64,000 bases of DNA from Platanthera guangdongensis. Taxonomy: Eukaryota; Streptophyta; Magnoliopsida; Asparagales; Orchidaceae. Within the stretch, counting starts at the first letter, position 1. The number at the start of each line of letters is the position of its first letter. The notes under the pieces were generated by a model that was given only the letters and a program-made list of their open reading frames with translations, did no database searches and was not told the DNA's origin. Positions 11,277-20,503 of the stretch are shown here, piece after piece. A program made the translations under genes and the position numbers. Where the stretch lies: positions 642,812-706,811 of the forward strand of contig CM077159.1 of NCBI GenBank assembly GCA_039583875.1. The letters are read 5' to 3'.

Positions 11277-11352
11277 CTAAACAAGTAGTGGTAAGGTAAC
11301 ATGTGCATAACAAGCATATAAAGGAATTGACTTGCTATAAATTAAACCGTAC
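11277..11352 (-). other. Putative 76-nt gag-pol intron (gypsy A)
   Basis: On the minus strand gag reads GTG ACA G, followed by GTACGG (5' splice site, intron base 1 = 11352). The segment is AT-rich and ends CACTACTTGTTTAG (3' splice site, last base 11277), followed by GATTTGTG of pol. Both junctions are phase 1, so splicing joins G to GA and gives T-G-F-V-L-I-C in the pol frame, skipping the gag TAA. Gypsy B has the same 76-nt spacing with GTACAG and TTGTTTAG. Splicing is inferred; no RNA evidence is available here. Confidence 0.7.
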
Positions 11353-12487
11353 CTGTCACCACGTCAGCTTGTTTAATGGCCTCCTGTTGGCCAAGATTGT
11401 AAACCCTGGGTTGGGCCGGAGCATAGTGGGATGCGGTCGACTCCACCGCCTTTCCCTTCTCTTCATAAGTGGCTCCCGGCCTCCTCTCGGACTTAGGACG
11501 TCCGCTCCAACAATCACGGGCGAAATGCCCCGTCTTGCCACAAGTAAAGCACGCGCCCGGGGTCCGACTCGTAGTCGCCCCAGAAGCACCAGAAGAAGCT
11601 GGACCCGAAGTCCTATGTTTCTTGAAAGTTCTCCGATAGCCAGACTTCGAAGTAGTCGGCACTTTAAACTCAGATTTCTTTTCAACCAAGCCTTTCTTCG
11701 CTTGCACACTCTTCATGTCCTTCTCCAAGGACCGGGCAGTATTGACCAAGGTTAAGAAACCCTGCGTCATTGGCCCCGACAGTAACAGTCTCAGCTCATC
11801 CCTCAAGCCTTCATAAAAACGATTAGTCTTGCGCTCCTCATCCATGATGGTAGAGCTAGCATAACGACTCAACCGCGTAAACTCGTGGAGATATTCATCC
11901 ACGCTCCTCTCACCCTGCACCAACTTCAGGAACTCATTCTCCATTGAGATCCTCTGAGTAGAAGGGAGGTATCTTGCTAAGAACAATTCCGAGAACTCTT
12001 CCATCGGAACGTCTATCAGTTGTCTACCTCGCAGATGATGCAGCTCCAAACCTTCCCACCACATCCTTGCTTCACCATCCAACAGGAACGTAGCAATGGT
12101 GGTCATCTGCCACTCCTCCGTCTCCGTCGCTGTCATGACTCTCTTCACCCTAGAGAGCCAGTCTTCAGCCTGCGATGGGGTTCCCAACCCCGAGAATAAC
12201 GGAGGGTTAAAGCTCATTACATGCTTCAACTGCCTCTCAGTCGCCCTCCTTGGCACTATTGGTTCTACAACCACTTGCTCCATCCTCCTCGGCTCGGCCT
12301 CTTGAAGAGGTACTTGCTCCATCACAGGAGCAGGCTGCTGCGCTTGCCTCCCAGGCTGCGCATTTATCACGGCTAACACCGCTTCAGCCACCAATCTTAT
12401 ATTTTCAGCCGACAGAGGTGTTGCAGGAGCAACATCCGGTGCACTACTTGCCTCAGAAACTCGGCGTTCCGACGGCCCAAGCACCAC
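11342..12487 (-). CDS. gag: Gypsy A gag
   Basis: An open frame of about 381 codons. The central Retrotrans_gag region includes FNPPLFSGLGTPSQAEDWL, MWWEGLELHHL, FLARYLPSTQR and KLVQGERSVDEYLHEFTRLS. The C-terminal zinc knuckle is CFTCGKTGHFARDC, preceded by a basic stretch (YRRTFKKHRTSG). It ends ADVVTGTV and TAA, nine bases downstream of the putative splice donor. The frame extends upstream without an ATG to 12487; the first in-frame ATG is 12320-12322, inside the conserved region (MEQVPLQEAEP), so the true start is unclear. It forms the capsid/nucleocapsid shell around the element RNA. Confidence 0.9.
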   Translation of the reverse strand: MVLGPSERRVSEASSAPDVAPATPLSAENIRLVAEAVLAVINAQPGRQAQQPAPVMEQVPLQEAEPRRMEQVVVEPIVPRRATERQLKHVMSFNPPLFSGLGTPSQAEDWLSRVKRVMTATETEEWQMTTIATFLLDGEARMWWEGLELHHLRGRQLIDVPMEEFSELFLARYLPSTQRISMENEFLKLVQGERSVDEYLHEFTRLSRYASSTIMDEERKTNRFYEGLRDELRLLLSGPMTQGFLTLVNTARSLEKDMKSVQAKKGLVEKKSEFKVPTTSKSGYRRTFKKHRTSGPASSGASGATTSRTPGACFTCGKTGHFARDCWSGRPKSERRPGATYEEKGKAVESTASHYAPAQPRVYNLGQQEAIKQADVVTGTV

Positions 12488-12722
12488 TTCGGGTCACCTA
12501 TAGTGGTACAAAACACCGTTAAGCGACCAAATAAATTGCAAACAGCAATTATAGGAACACGCAGGTTCCTCAAACACGAGTATTTTCATTCCTAAGTGGA
12601 CATTCATGGGTTCTTTTTACTGTTATAACGATGACGCACACAATGTGCTCACCACCCCTTAAAAAGAATTCGCCCACGAATTCAATTCAAGCCCAACCAA
12701 AACCAGTAGTCTGATACCAAAT
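12488..12722 (-). other. Gypsy A leader with primer-binding site
   Basis: This is the non-coding stretch between gag and 5' LTR. The primer site is 12704-12720: on the minus strand it reads TGGTATCAGACTACTGG, whose first ten bases match the 3' end of initiator tRNA-Met; it is separated from the LTR by two bases. The rest shows nothing recognisable except runs close to the ends of gag. Confidence 0.85.
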
Positions 12723-15228
12723 TGTAACACCCCCTATCCGTCGCATAGCATATAGCAGTAGGTCCGGCCGGGGCCCGACGCCATATACCACAGACAGACC
12801 GGGTGGTTACTTATGGAAACCATCCAACCAATCTCAACGTCCTACACAGAGCATTCTAGCGGAAGCAGTTTATAAAAGTTGCAAAACAAGAACCCAGCAA
12901 TAAGCATGAATGTCCACTAACATGATAATAGGAATGTTATTACAAAATACTCAAAAGTCGCCTTAAGGCCTTACAAAATGTTTCACTTGTCTTTTACATG
13001 GTTTACAAACCTCGGCTCGCAGGCCGGACCATACATGAATAAAACATAAAACATTTCCACTTGGGCCTTCGAGGGCCAGCTTCGCAAAAAGGGCTTTAGC
13101 CCGCTATTGACCGCTTGGTCCAGCTGCACCTGCAAGCAAACAAACCACCGCACGGTGGCAAACAAGGCAACGGTCAGCAATGCTGACCAAATTATAACGA
13201 TCCCGCCCCCAATTCGGGGCGGCGATGCTCCTTTCCTGCATTTCATTAGCATAAGCGAGCAATTTATAACCATAGCCATATCATCACAGGCGTTGGCTCG
13301 CACGGCCACACGCCCCGTGCACTCAGGGCACATTCTCGGTGAACCGGTCGATGTCACGTCAATTAAAGCCATTAACATTCCGGACTCACCACCGCCACTC
13401 AGACGGTCATTCCTATGAGCAATTTGTCTTCATGGTATTGGTCACGTCAATTTAAGCCATTGACCACCGAAGACCCCCATCTATGCCAACGGCGAGTGCC
13501 ATGTACCTTTAGGTCTCTCTAACCCGAACGACATAAAGCGGGTACGGCTCCATCTAACCCGTGCTCACATCGCAACGGCAATTTAAGCCATTTGCGCGGG
13601 TCAAACTTTCACCGATTCCCATTCTACCGCAAGACACATAACCCCGTTATGTTCATGTTGGCACTCAGGCCACCAAGTTGGCAAGACCTCGTGTCCGCCC
13701 AGTTTTCCGGGTGCACCTTTGGGTTAGTCCCCAAGGCTCCCTGCTGCAATCTACCGCGTAGAAAACCCGAAAACACCAAATAGCACGGAGTCTTCTCCGG
13801 CCTTATGCAATGCAACATCACCGATCCGAACTACATGTCCGGGTAGGCTTCAACCAAAATGCCTATGTCCGTTCTCGCATACGGACGCTAAACAACGGGG
13901 ACTTCACATATCTACCCGAAGGAACGCCTCCAACTCTCCGCAAACTCGCGAGAGCGGGCTTCCTATGCAAAGAAAAGAGCGACTCATGCTCAAGATGAGG
14001 ATCGTTACCCTTGCGGTCCTCTTTGGCGCCATCGAAAAGTAATCGGATGGAAATCACCGCACTTGCGTTGCCTCCGTGGATCCGGAGTCGGCTTGCGATT
14101 CGGAGCTCCGAAGCTCCTCCAATGGCGGATCTAGCTCCTCTTCTTCTTGCCTTAGCTTTTCTTTCTCCAAGGGTTTGGAGAGATAACAAGTGGAAAAAGT
14201 GAGGGTTTTCTAAGTCAAAACCCGGGTATATCCCTTCAGGAACAACCCCCAGCCATTGGATCCTCAGTCAAAGAAATGAACGGCTTCGATTCGGGACTGA
14301 AATGCCCAATCTGGGCCGAACACGGCCTGGCACACGCCCGTGTCCAGGGCCGTGTGCCTCATTCGCCGTCAAAATCGAATCACCTGGAACCTCACACGGG
14401 TCTCGAACACGCCCGTGTTCGAGCTGACACGCCCGTGTTCCATCTGACACGGCCGTGTAGCTGGCCGTGTACCCCATGATTTTCTCCCGTTTTCAACCCG
14501 AGCACTGCACGGGTTCTAGGACACGCCCGTGTCCTTGCCCGTGTCACCTTGACACGCCTGGGCTCCAGGCCGTGTACAAGGTCTCGGCACTTCGCCGCTA
14601 AGTGTCGACACGGGTCGACACGCCCTGCGACACGCCCGTGTCGCAGGCCTGTGTGCCATGTCTCGACACACTGTCGACACCAAAGTGTCGACTTCGCGGG
14701 ACGAGTGTCGACACGGGTTGACACGCCCTGCGACACGCCCGTGTCGCAGGCCGTGTGCCGTATCTCGACACAACGTCGAAGCACTGTGTCGACTTCACGG
14801 CTAAGTGTCGACACGGGTCGACACGCCCTGCGACACGCCCGTGTCGCAGGCCGTGTGCCATGTCTCGACACACTGTCGATACCAAAGTGTCGACTTCGCG
14901 GGACGAGTGTCGAAACGGGTTGACACGCCCTGCGACACGCCCGTGTCGTAGGCCGTGTGCCGTGTCTCGACACAACGTCGAAGCACTGTGTCGACTTCAC
15001 GGCTAAGTGTCGACACGGGTCGACACGCCCTGCGACACGCCCGTGTCGCAGGCCGTGTGCCCAGTCTCGACACAATGTCGAGACCAAAGTGTCGACTTCA
15101 CGCCTTAGTGTCGACACAGGCTTGACACGCCCTGGGACACGCCCGTGTCCCAGGCCGTGTGCCTGCAGCCAGAACTCAAACTGGCCCAAATTATTCCCCT
15201 CTGCTCCTTTGAGTTTCGGGGCGTTACA
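12723..15228 (-). repeat. Gypsy A 5' LTR
   Basis: 2506 bp, nearly identical to 5328-7832, with the same alternating 101-bp palindrome units at about 14600-15170. Small differences from the other LTR are scattered (for example 13026, 13290, 14397 and 14880). It would drive minus-strand transcription. Confidence 0.97.
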
Positions 15229-15233
15229 TATCA
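15229..15233. repeat. Target-site duplication TATCA (right copy) of gypsy A
   Basis: This is the second copy of TATCA, immediately after the LTR end GCGTTACA. The copia integrase sequence resumes with CACATGGCATGCAG. Confidence 0.97.
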
Positions 15234-16262
15234 CATGGCATGCAGTGTTAACTGCTTCAGCCCAGAAATACTCAGGCAGTGATGTATCACTAAGTAGGGT
15301 TCTACCAGCCTCTATCAAGGTTCTATTCTTCCTCTCAGCAATGCCATTTTGCTGAGGTGTTCTAGGTGAAGAGAATTCTTGAAATATCCCAAAGTCTTCA
15401 CACAGTTTTGTCATGCTTTCAGACTGAAACTCAGTACCATGGTCACTTCTAATTTTGACCACTGTACAGTTCAATTCATTCTGAATTTGCTTAACAAAGC
15501 TATAGAAGACACTAGGTGTTTCAGATTTCTGCCTTAAGAAGAACACCCAGGAAAACCTTGAGTAGTCATCAACAACTACAAAGGTATAGACCTTCCTACC
15601 TAAGCTGTGAACTGGCATTGGACCAAATAGATCCATATGCAAGAGGTATAAACACCTCACAGCATATTTGTTGTCTAAGCTTCTAAAGGTGGATTTAGTC
15701 TGCTTGCCCTTTTGACAAGCTGAGCAAATGCCATCTTTGACACACTTAACTTGAGGACCATTCCTCACTAACTCTTTGCTAAAGAGTTTGCTAATAGTCT
15801 TGTAGTTAAGATGAGCTAGCCTCTTGTGCCACTTGACACAATGAGAGATTGTCTCATCAGCTACAAGACAGACAGGAGAACCATTGTTCTCAATCATAAT
15901 GTCTAAACAGTAGACATTCCTCTTTCTATATCCTGTCAAATGATCTCTTGATCACTTGACCTCTTGATATGACAACCATTTTTAACAAATGAGATGTCAT
16001 ACCCTACATCACTTAACTGACTTATACTAATGAGGTTGTGTTTCAACCCTTTAACATAAGCCACTTGAGTAATGGTAACAAGGTTTGAAGAGATGTTACC
16101 AAACCCTTTGATGATTCCTTTTTCAGAACCACCAAAGGTCACTTTAGGACCATTTTTGATTGGAATGTAGTCCTTTAGTAGTCCCCTTGTTCCAGTCATA
16201 TGTCTGGAACATCCACTATCCAAGTACCATGTTGGGGTATGGCCACTTGGATTCACCTGCAA
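15229..16262 (-). pseudogene. pol: Copia A pol, proximal part: protease and integrase
   Basis: On the minus strand from 16262: TPTWYLDSGCSRHMTG (protease DSG motif) and HNLISISQLSD. Then the GAG-pre-integrase zinc region with HKRLAHLN and CSACQKGKQTKS. The integrase core has LLHMDLFGPMP (first D), IRSDHGTEF (second D) and TPQQNGIAERKNRTLIE (E). The frame breaks at about 15936-15940, near KRSSDQEII / LTGYRKRNVYCL, so a base was lost or gained relative to copia B. The ORF stops at 15229 because gypsy A is inserted after FWAEAVNTACHVI. The first codons lie in frame with gag, separated from it only by a TAA. Confidence 0.92.
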
Positions 16263-16268
16263 AACAAA

Positions 16269-18308
16269 TTAATGAACCTTAGAACCCAAAGTAAACTTGG
16301 GTCCTTGGTGATTGTTAGTTTGCAACTTGACATAGCTACCTGCTGGCTTTCCACCAGATAACTTGCTACTCAACTTGGCACTGGCATTGTGCCAACAATC
16401 CAAGGCAAAGTGGCCAACCTTGCCACAGCACCAGCATTCAAACTTGTTGTACCTTTGCTTAGGTACAGCCTTTGCTGTCTTGACTACAGCAGGCTTGTTG
16501 AATGTTGGGGCTTTGCCCTTGGACTTGGACTGATCCTTAACAGTCCTAGCTGGTTTAATAAAACCCAATCCAGCCTTTCCTTTATGATGAACAAATTCAT
16601 CAATCAAGGGTAGCACTGATTTAGGTTTTGAGAACCTAGCAACTAGCTCTCTTTCATTCTGGAGATTGATCTCCAGTAACTTAATTTGATCATTTTTATA
16701 AGTGATAGTTCCCATCTGAATCACAGTAATGTGTTTCAGCCTGGCTACCTCATTGAGCTTTTGATCAAATTCCTTCTCAAAGTCTGTTGCAGCTGCCTTT
16801 AGATCAGCAATTTCCTTTGCCTGACTTTTGGCAAGGGACTTGCTTTTCTTATAGGCTTGCAACAGTACTTTATATTCATCTAAGAGCTGATGAATATCTC
16901 CCTCAGATTCAGAAACACTTCCATCACTTGATGAAGATGAATCTGACTCTGAACTAGTACTGAAATCTGAACTTTGAGTTGGACTTTGTACCTGACTAGG
17001 TCCTGGCTGCTCCAGGATTTTGGTACTTTCAGTCAATGCCATTAGTCCTTGGCACTGACACTCTTCTTGTTCATAGATTGATTCCATGATCTGCATAAAC
17101 TCTTCTTCTTCTTCAGCAAATAGCCCTATGTAGGCTTCAGCATCTGTCTCAGTGTCTGAAGAAGAAATGTCTGAAAGAGTCTTCTCATTCTTTACAACAA
17201 AGGACTTCTCCTTCTTTCCTTTGAAGTGAGTCTTCTTTTTGTCACTGGATTCTTTTCTTCTCTCAGGACAATCTGCAATAACATGACCCTGTCTATTGCA
17301 GCAGTAACACACTATCCTAGACCCAGTTGCCTTGCTAGTCTTTGTCTTTTTCTTGTCCTTCTTTGAAGGCTTCTTCTCCTGATACTGAACTTCTTTCCCT
17401 TTGGAAAATGAAGGTCTGGACCTCCACTGTTTCTTCTTCAGGAATTTCTGAAAATGTCTGGTGAATGCAGCAAAGTCTTCATCACTTTCACTGCTTGTAG
17501 ACTTTGTGCTAACAGACTCATCAGATTCTGATTCAACTACCTCTGGAGGAGGAGTTGATGACTTAGTCCTGCCCTTTCTAGGTACTTCTGACTTGAAGGC
17601 AACAGTCCTTTCCCTGTGCTCAGTCCTTGTTGATTTTTCCTCCTCTTTTCTCACAGACAGCTGCATCTCATAAGACAGCAACTTGCCAAACAGTGTGGGA
17701 GGAGGAATTTCTCCCAACTTTGCCATTTCTCTGATGGCACAGATCTTAGTGTCCCAATCTTTGCTTAGGGACCTCAAGAACTTATCATTCAATTCATAGT
17801 TAGTGAACTCTCTTCCATAGGACATGAGTTCATTAACAATTCTATAGAACTTCTTGTAGCATTCAGTGATGCTATCTAATCTTCCTTGCCTGAAGCTCTC
17901 ATACTCTTGATTAAGCAAGGACTTTCTATCTTGCCTAACTTCTTCAGAACCTTCCATATAGACAATGAGGGTATCCCACATTTCTTTTGCTATTTTACAG
18001 TGAATTAGGTTCTGAAAAGTTGCATCATCAATGGCACTTACTATTATGTTTTGTGCCCTTTTGTCCATAGTGGCTAGGACAATTTCATCCTTGGTCATCT
18101 CAGAGAAATCCTTTGGAGTCCTCTGATTTGCATCCAATACTGAGATCTTCATGGGCACATATGGCCCCTCTTTGACTGTGATGTAGATTCTAGGGTCAGA
18201 GGCTTCCATGAACAGCCTTACCCTCTCTTTCCAGATTCCAAAAATCTCTTTTCTGCATATGGGCAGTTTCATTGAACCCAATTCCTTGTGATTCTCTGAA
18301 GAACCCAT
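16269..18308 (-). CDS. gag: Copia A gag, two CCHC fingers and coiled coil
   Basis: 679 codons, intact. The N-terminal copia gag domain (UBN2-like) includes YRKEIF-type sequence KLPICRKEIFGIWKERVRLF, ATMDKRAQNIIVSAI, KEMWDTL and LLNQEYESF. The first zinc finger is CYCCNRQGHVIADC (about residue 332). Next comes an acidic serine-rich section, then a long heptad-like helix (about 475-570, LLDEYKVLLQAYKKSKSLAK onward), then the second finger CWCCGKVGHFALDC (about 622). Two fingers flanking a coiled coil and the large size fit Sirevirus gag. It ends GSKVH and TAA; pol continues in the same frame after that stop. The ATG is confirmed by conservation in copia B. Confidence 0.93.
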   Translation of the reverse strand: MGSSENHKELGSMKLPICRKEIFGIWKERVRLFMEASDPRIYITVKEGPYVPMKISVLDANQRTPKDFSEMTKDEIVLATMDKRAQNIIVSAIDDATFQNLIHCKIAKEMWDTLIVYMEGSEEVRQDRKSLLNQEYESFRQGRLDSITECYKKFYRIVNELMSYGREFTNYELNDKFLRSLSKDWDTKICAIREMAKLGEIPPPTLFGKLLSYEMQLSVRKEEEKSTRTEHRERTVAFKSEVPRKGRTKSSTPPPEVVESESDESVSTKSTSSESDEDFAAFTRHFQKFLKKKQWRSRPSFSKGKEVQYQEKKPSKKDKKKTKTSKATGSRIVCYCCNRQGHVIADCPERRKESSDKKKTHFKGKKEKSFVVKNEKTLSDISSSDTETDAEAYIGLFAEEEEEFMQIMESIYEQEECQCQGLMALTESTKILEQPGPSQVQSPTQSSDFSTSSESDSSSSSDGSVSESEGDIHQLLDEYKVLLQAYKKSKSLAKSQAKEIADLKAAATDFEKEFDQKLNEVARLKHITVIQMGTITYKNDQIKLLEINLQNERELVARFSKPKSVLPLIDEFVHHKGKAGLGFIKPARTVKDQSKSKGKAPTFNKPAVVKTAKAVPKQRYNKFECWCCGKVGHFALDCWHNASAKLSSKLSGGKPAGSYVKLQTNNHQGPKFTLGSKVH

Positions 18309-18395
18309 ATTTCTTGATTTTCTTGAAACTGTGTTCTGACTTACACTGAATCTGCCAAACTGGATCTCCTCAGACAGTTAGTCCTTTTTGAGTAA

Positions 18396-18413
18396 CCTGG
18401 CTCTGATACCACT
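18396..18413 (-). other. Copia A primer-binding site
   Basis: On the minus strand AGTGGTATCAGAGCCAGG follows the LTR end CTTTCA. TGGTATCAGAGCC is complementary to the 3' end of initiator tRNA-Met, the usual copia primer. The 87 bases between this site and gag hold nothing else that I recognise. Confidence 0.92.
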
Positions 18414-19279
18414 TGAAAGATATGGTACCTAAACACCTAGAGGGGGGGGGGGGGGTGAATAGGTGACCTAAACCTTTTTCAAGCTTACTTGGCAGCAAGA
18501 CAGTTATCTCACAGAGTTTTACAGTTTACAGCAACAACAGAATATAAACAGTTAATTCACAGCACAGCACAGCACAGCAGACACACAAATTTATAGTGGT
18601 TCCCCAATCTTTGGGTACATCCACTTTCCCCCTTCGCCTATCTAGCAGTGTACTAGATTCGGCCAAACTTCTCCACTATCTCAGAACCCAACAAGGTTCC
18701 TACACCTCAGGCCCAAAGCCTTACACTCAGCCACTAAGGCCTACACTCAGCCACCCAGGCCTACACTCAGCCACTTAAGGCCTACACTCAGAGTTCTTCA
18801 ACTCCTACACTCAGGCAACCAAGCCCTACCCTCAGCCTTTATAATATAGGCTTACAATTCTCTCAGATCCAATGGATCCTACAAGTTAAAATTGAAATAC
18901 AATAATTAACTCTACAACTCAGAAAATAAGAGAGGAGTTGAGAGTTTCTTGAAGAGTTCTTGGAAGAACTCAGCTAGATCCAAACTGACTTAGCTTCCTT
19001 CAAAGCTTCTTGAGTTAGAACTGAATTAGTTTGAATCCTCTGCAGTTGATCCTTGACCTCTGCTTCTTGAGATCCAGATGATTCTGAATCCTTCTTCTCA
19101 GCCTTAGTTCCAAAGACTGAATTCTTGATTGGAGCTCTCTCTCTCCACCTTCTTAGATCTGCAGTTGGACTGCCAGATCTTCTTGTGTTGATCCTCTGTG
19201 TATCACTTTTCAAACACTTTAATTATTCTCACTACTTGTAATAACAACAATCAAAATCAGTTTCTGTAAACTATGGGTG

Positions 19280-19291
19280 CCTATTTATAGG
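19280..19291 (-). promoter_or_regulatory. TATA box in copia A LTR
   Basis: The minus strand reads CCTATAAATAGG, the plant TATA consensus in a self-complementary context. It lies between the palindrome array (upstream, U3) and the long R/U5 part. Equivalent sites are 32010-32021, 43066-43077 (changed to CCTATAAGTAGG) and 62187-62198. Confidence 0.7.
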
Positions 19292-19422
19292 CTTCCTTCA
19301 TGGTAACCGGCTGGTCCGGTTCATAACAGACTTCTGATTTCTCTGACAGTTGCTGTAGACCGGCTGGATCGGCAGCTGTCATGTCAACCAGTCACTTCTT
19401 GAAATTCTCTAACTGTCAGATA

Positions 19423-20358
19423 GTGTCGAGACTTTCTGTTCTTAAGTGTCGACACTTATAGACCAAGTGTCGACACATGTTGTGTATGTGTCGACACAAG
19501 TCTACAAGGTGTCGACACAATTCCTTGTATGTCTCGACACAGATACTTCTTCAAGTGTCGACACTGAAATTAGGTGTCGACACAAGTACTTGATCTTCAT
19601 TCTTTAACTGTATTCTTCTAAGTGTCGACACATCTCCTTTGTGTCGACACATCTTCATGTGTTGAAACTGTCAAGTGTCGACACTGCTTCTTGGTGTCGA
19701 CACAAGTCTTCAATTTTATTTCTTCAGCTGAGTGTCGACACATTCCCTTAGTGTCGACACTTGTACTTAGAATATTTTGTAAACTTTTCTGTTCTTTGCT
19801 AAGTGTCGACACAGCTCCTTGTGTCGACACTTTCTTCAAGTGTAGAGTCTTCAACTAAGTGTCGACACATTGTGCTGGGTGTCGACACTTTCTTCAAGTG
19901 TTGACTCTTCTGGTTGTGTGTCGACACATTGTGCTGAGTGTCGACACATACTTCAAGTGTTGACTCCTTTGAGTGTGTGTCGACACATTGTGCTGAGTGT
20001 CGACACATTCTTCATATGTTGACTCTGCTGTTTGAGTGTCGACACATTGTGTTGAGTGTCGACACTTGTCCTTAGTCTCTGCAGAATTTTGCTGAGTGTC
20101 GACACAACTCCAAGTGTCGACACTTTCTGGTGTAGACACAGCTCTTCTGGGTGTCGACACTTCTGCTAAGTGTCGACACAGCTTTTCTGCATACTTCTTC
20201 ACTGAGTGTCGACATAGCTCCAAGTGTCGACACTTTCTGTCTGGTGTCGACTCTTCATCCCAGGTGTCGACACAATGACTCCAAGTGTCGACACTGCTTG
20301 TCTGGGTGTCGACACAAGCTTTCTCAAGTGTCGACACTTTCCCTCTGGGTGTCGACAC
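19423..20358. repeat. GTGTCGACAC palindrome array in copia A U3
   Basis: About thirty perfect or near-perfect GTGTCGACAC sites. In 19440-19520 they step by 21 bp. From 19859 they form doublets 20 bp apart repeating every 59 bp (19859/19879, 19918/19938, 19977/19997, 20036/20056). Spacers are T-rich (CATTGTGCTGA, CTTCAAGTGTTGACTC). Degenerate members keep one half (TGTCTCGACAC). Confidence 0.92.
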
Positions 20359-20503
20359 ATGGACTTAGAAACTTTTAGCTTCAGTCCAGTGAATACCTAT
20401 CCTGCACAAGTAACTCAAACAAACATCAAATACATTATGATGTATATCATTGAGTTAGGTGAGGCTTCTTCAAATCAGGTACATTTGACCAATGTACCCA
20501 ACA

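Larger units (their letters stand above)
5328..15228 (-). mobile_element. Gypsy element A, complete Tekay/Del-like chromovirus (9.9 kb)
   Basis: It is bounded by TG...CA termini, LTRs of 2505 and 2506 bp and a perfect 5-bp duplication TATCA. On the minus strand the order is 5' LTR, iMet-type primer site, gag, 76-nt intron-like segment, pol (protease, RT, RNase H, integrase, chromodomain), polypurine tract, 3' LTR. Integrase at the end of pol marks Ty3/gypsy. The GPY/F module and chromodomain-like tail place it among chromoviruses, most like Tekay/Del. The two LTRs differ at only a few tens of positions by eye, so the insertion is recent. A TGA in pol makes this copy probably non-autonomous. 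Confidence 0.96.
1..20503 (-). mobile_element. Copia element A, Sirevirus-like LTR retrotransposon, interrupted by gypsy A
   Basis: Read on the minus strand, the order is 5' LTR (18414-20503), primer site, gag, protease, integrase, [gypsy A insertion], integrase end, RT, RNase H, internal promoter region, aORF. The 3' LTR lies left of the window. The domain order with RT after integrase is that of Ty1/copia. The two-zinc-finger gag, the large size and an additional ORF after RNase H match the Sirevirus (SIRE/Maximus) lineage. Without the nested gypsy element about 10.6 kb of it is visible. It is no longer autonomous: the insertion, a frameshift near 15940 and stops near 4000 and 291 break its reading frames. 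Confidence 0.93.
18414..20503 (-). repeat. Copia A 5' LTR (2090 bp)
   Basis: It starts TGAAAG and ends CCAACA on the plus strand (TGTTGGGTACATTGG...CTTTCA in element sense). It contains a G homopolymer (about 18441-18455), short CTCAGCCAC-rich repeats (18710-18840), a TATA box at 19280-19291 and the palindrome array at 19423-20358. A nearly identical copy lies at 49280-51396. Apparent ORFs with repeated VDT/CRH words are translations of the array. Confidence 0.95.

Noticed and set aside
16269..16400. An 83-nt intron across the copia gag stop (donor CAG-GTAGCT, acceptor TTTTGCAG)
   Set aside because: The splice would join gag and pol out of frame, unlike the gypsy case.
19440..20360. CRISPR-like array of short repeats with spacers of about 10-30 bp
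   Set aside because: Repeats are 10-bp palindromes inside an LTR of a plant retrotransposon, spacers are themselves repeated and T-rich, and there are no cas genes. A eukaryotic TE regulatory array explains it.
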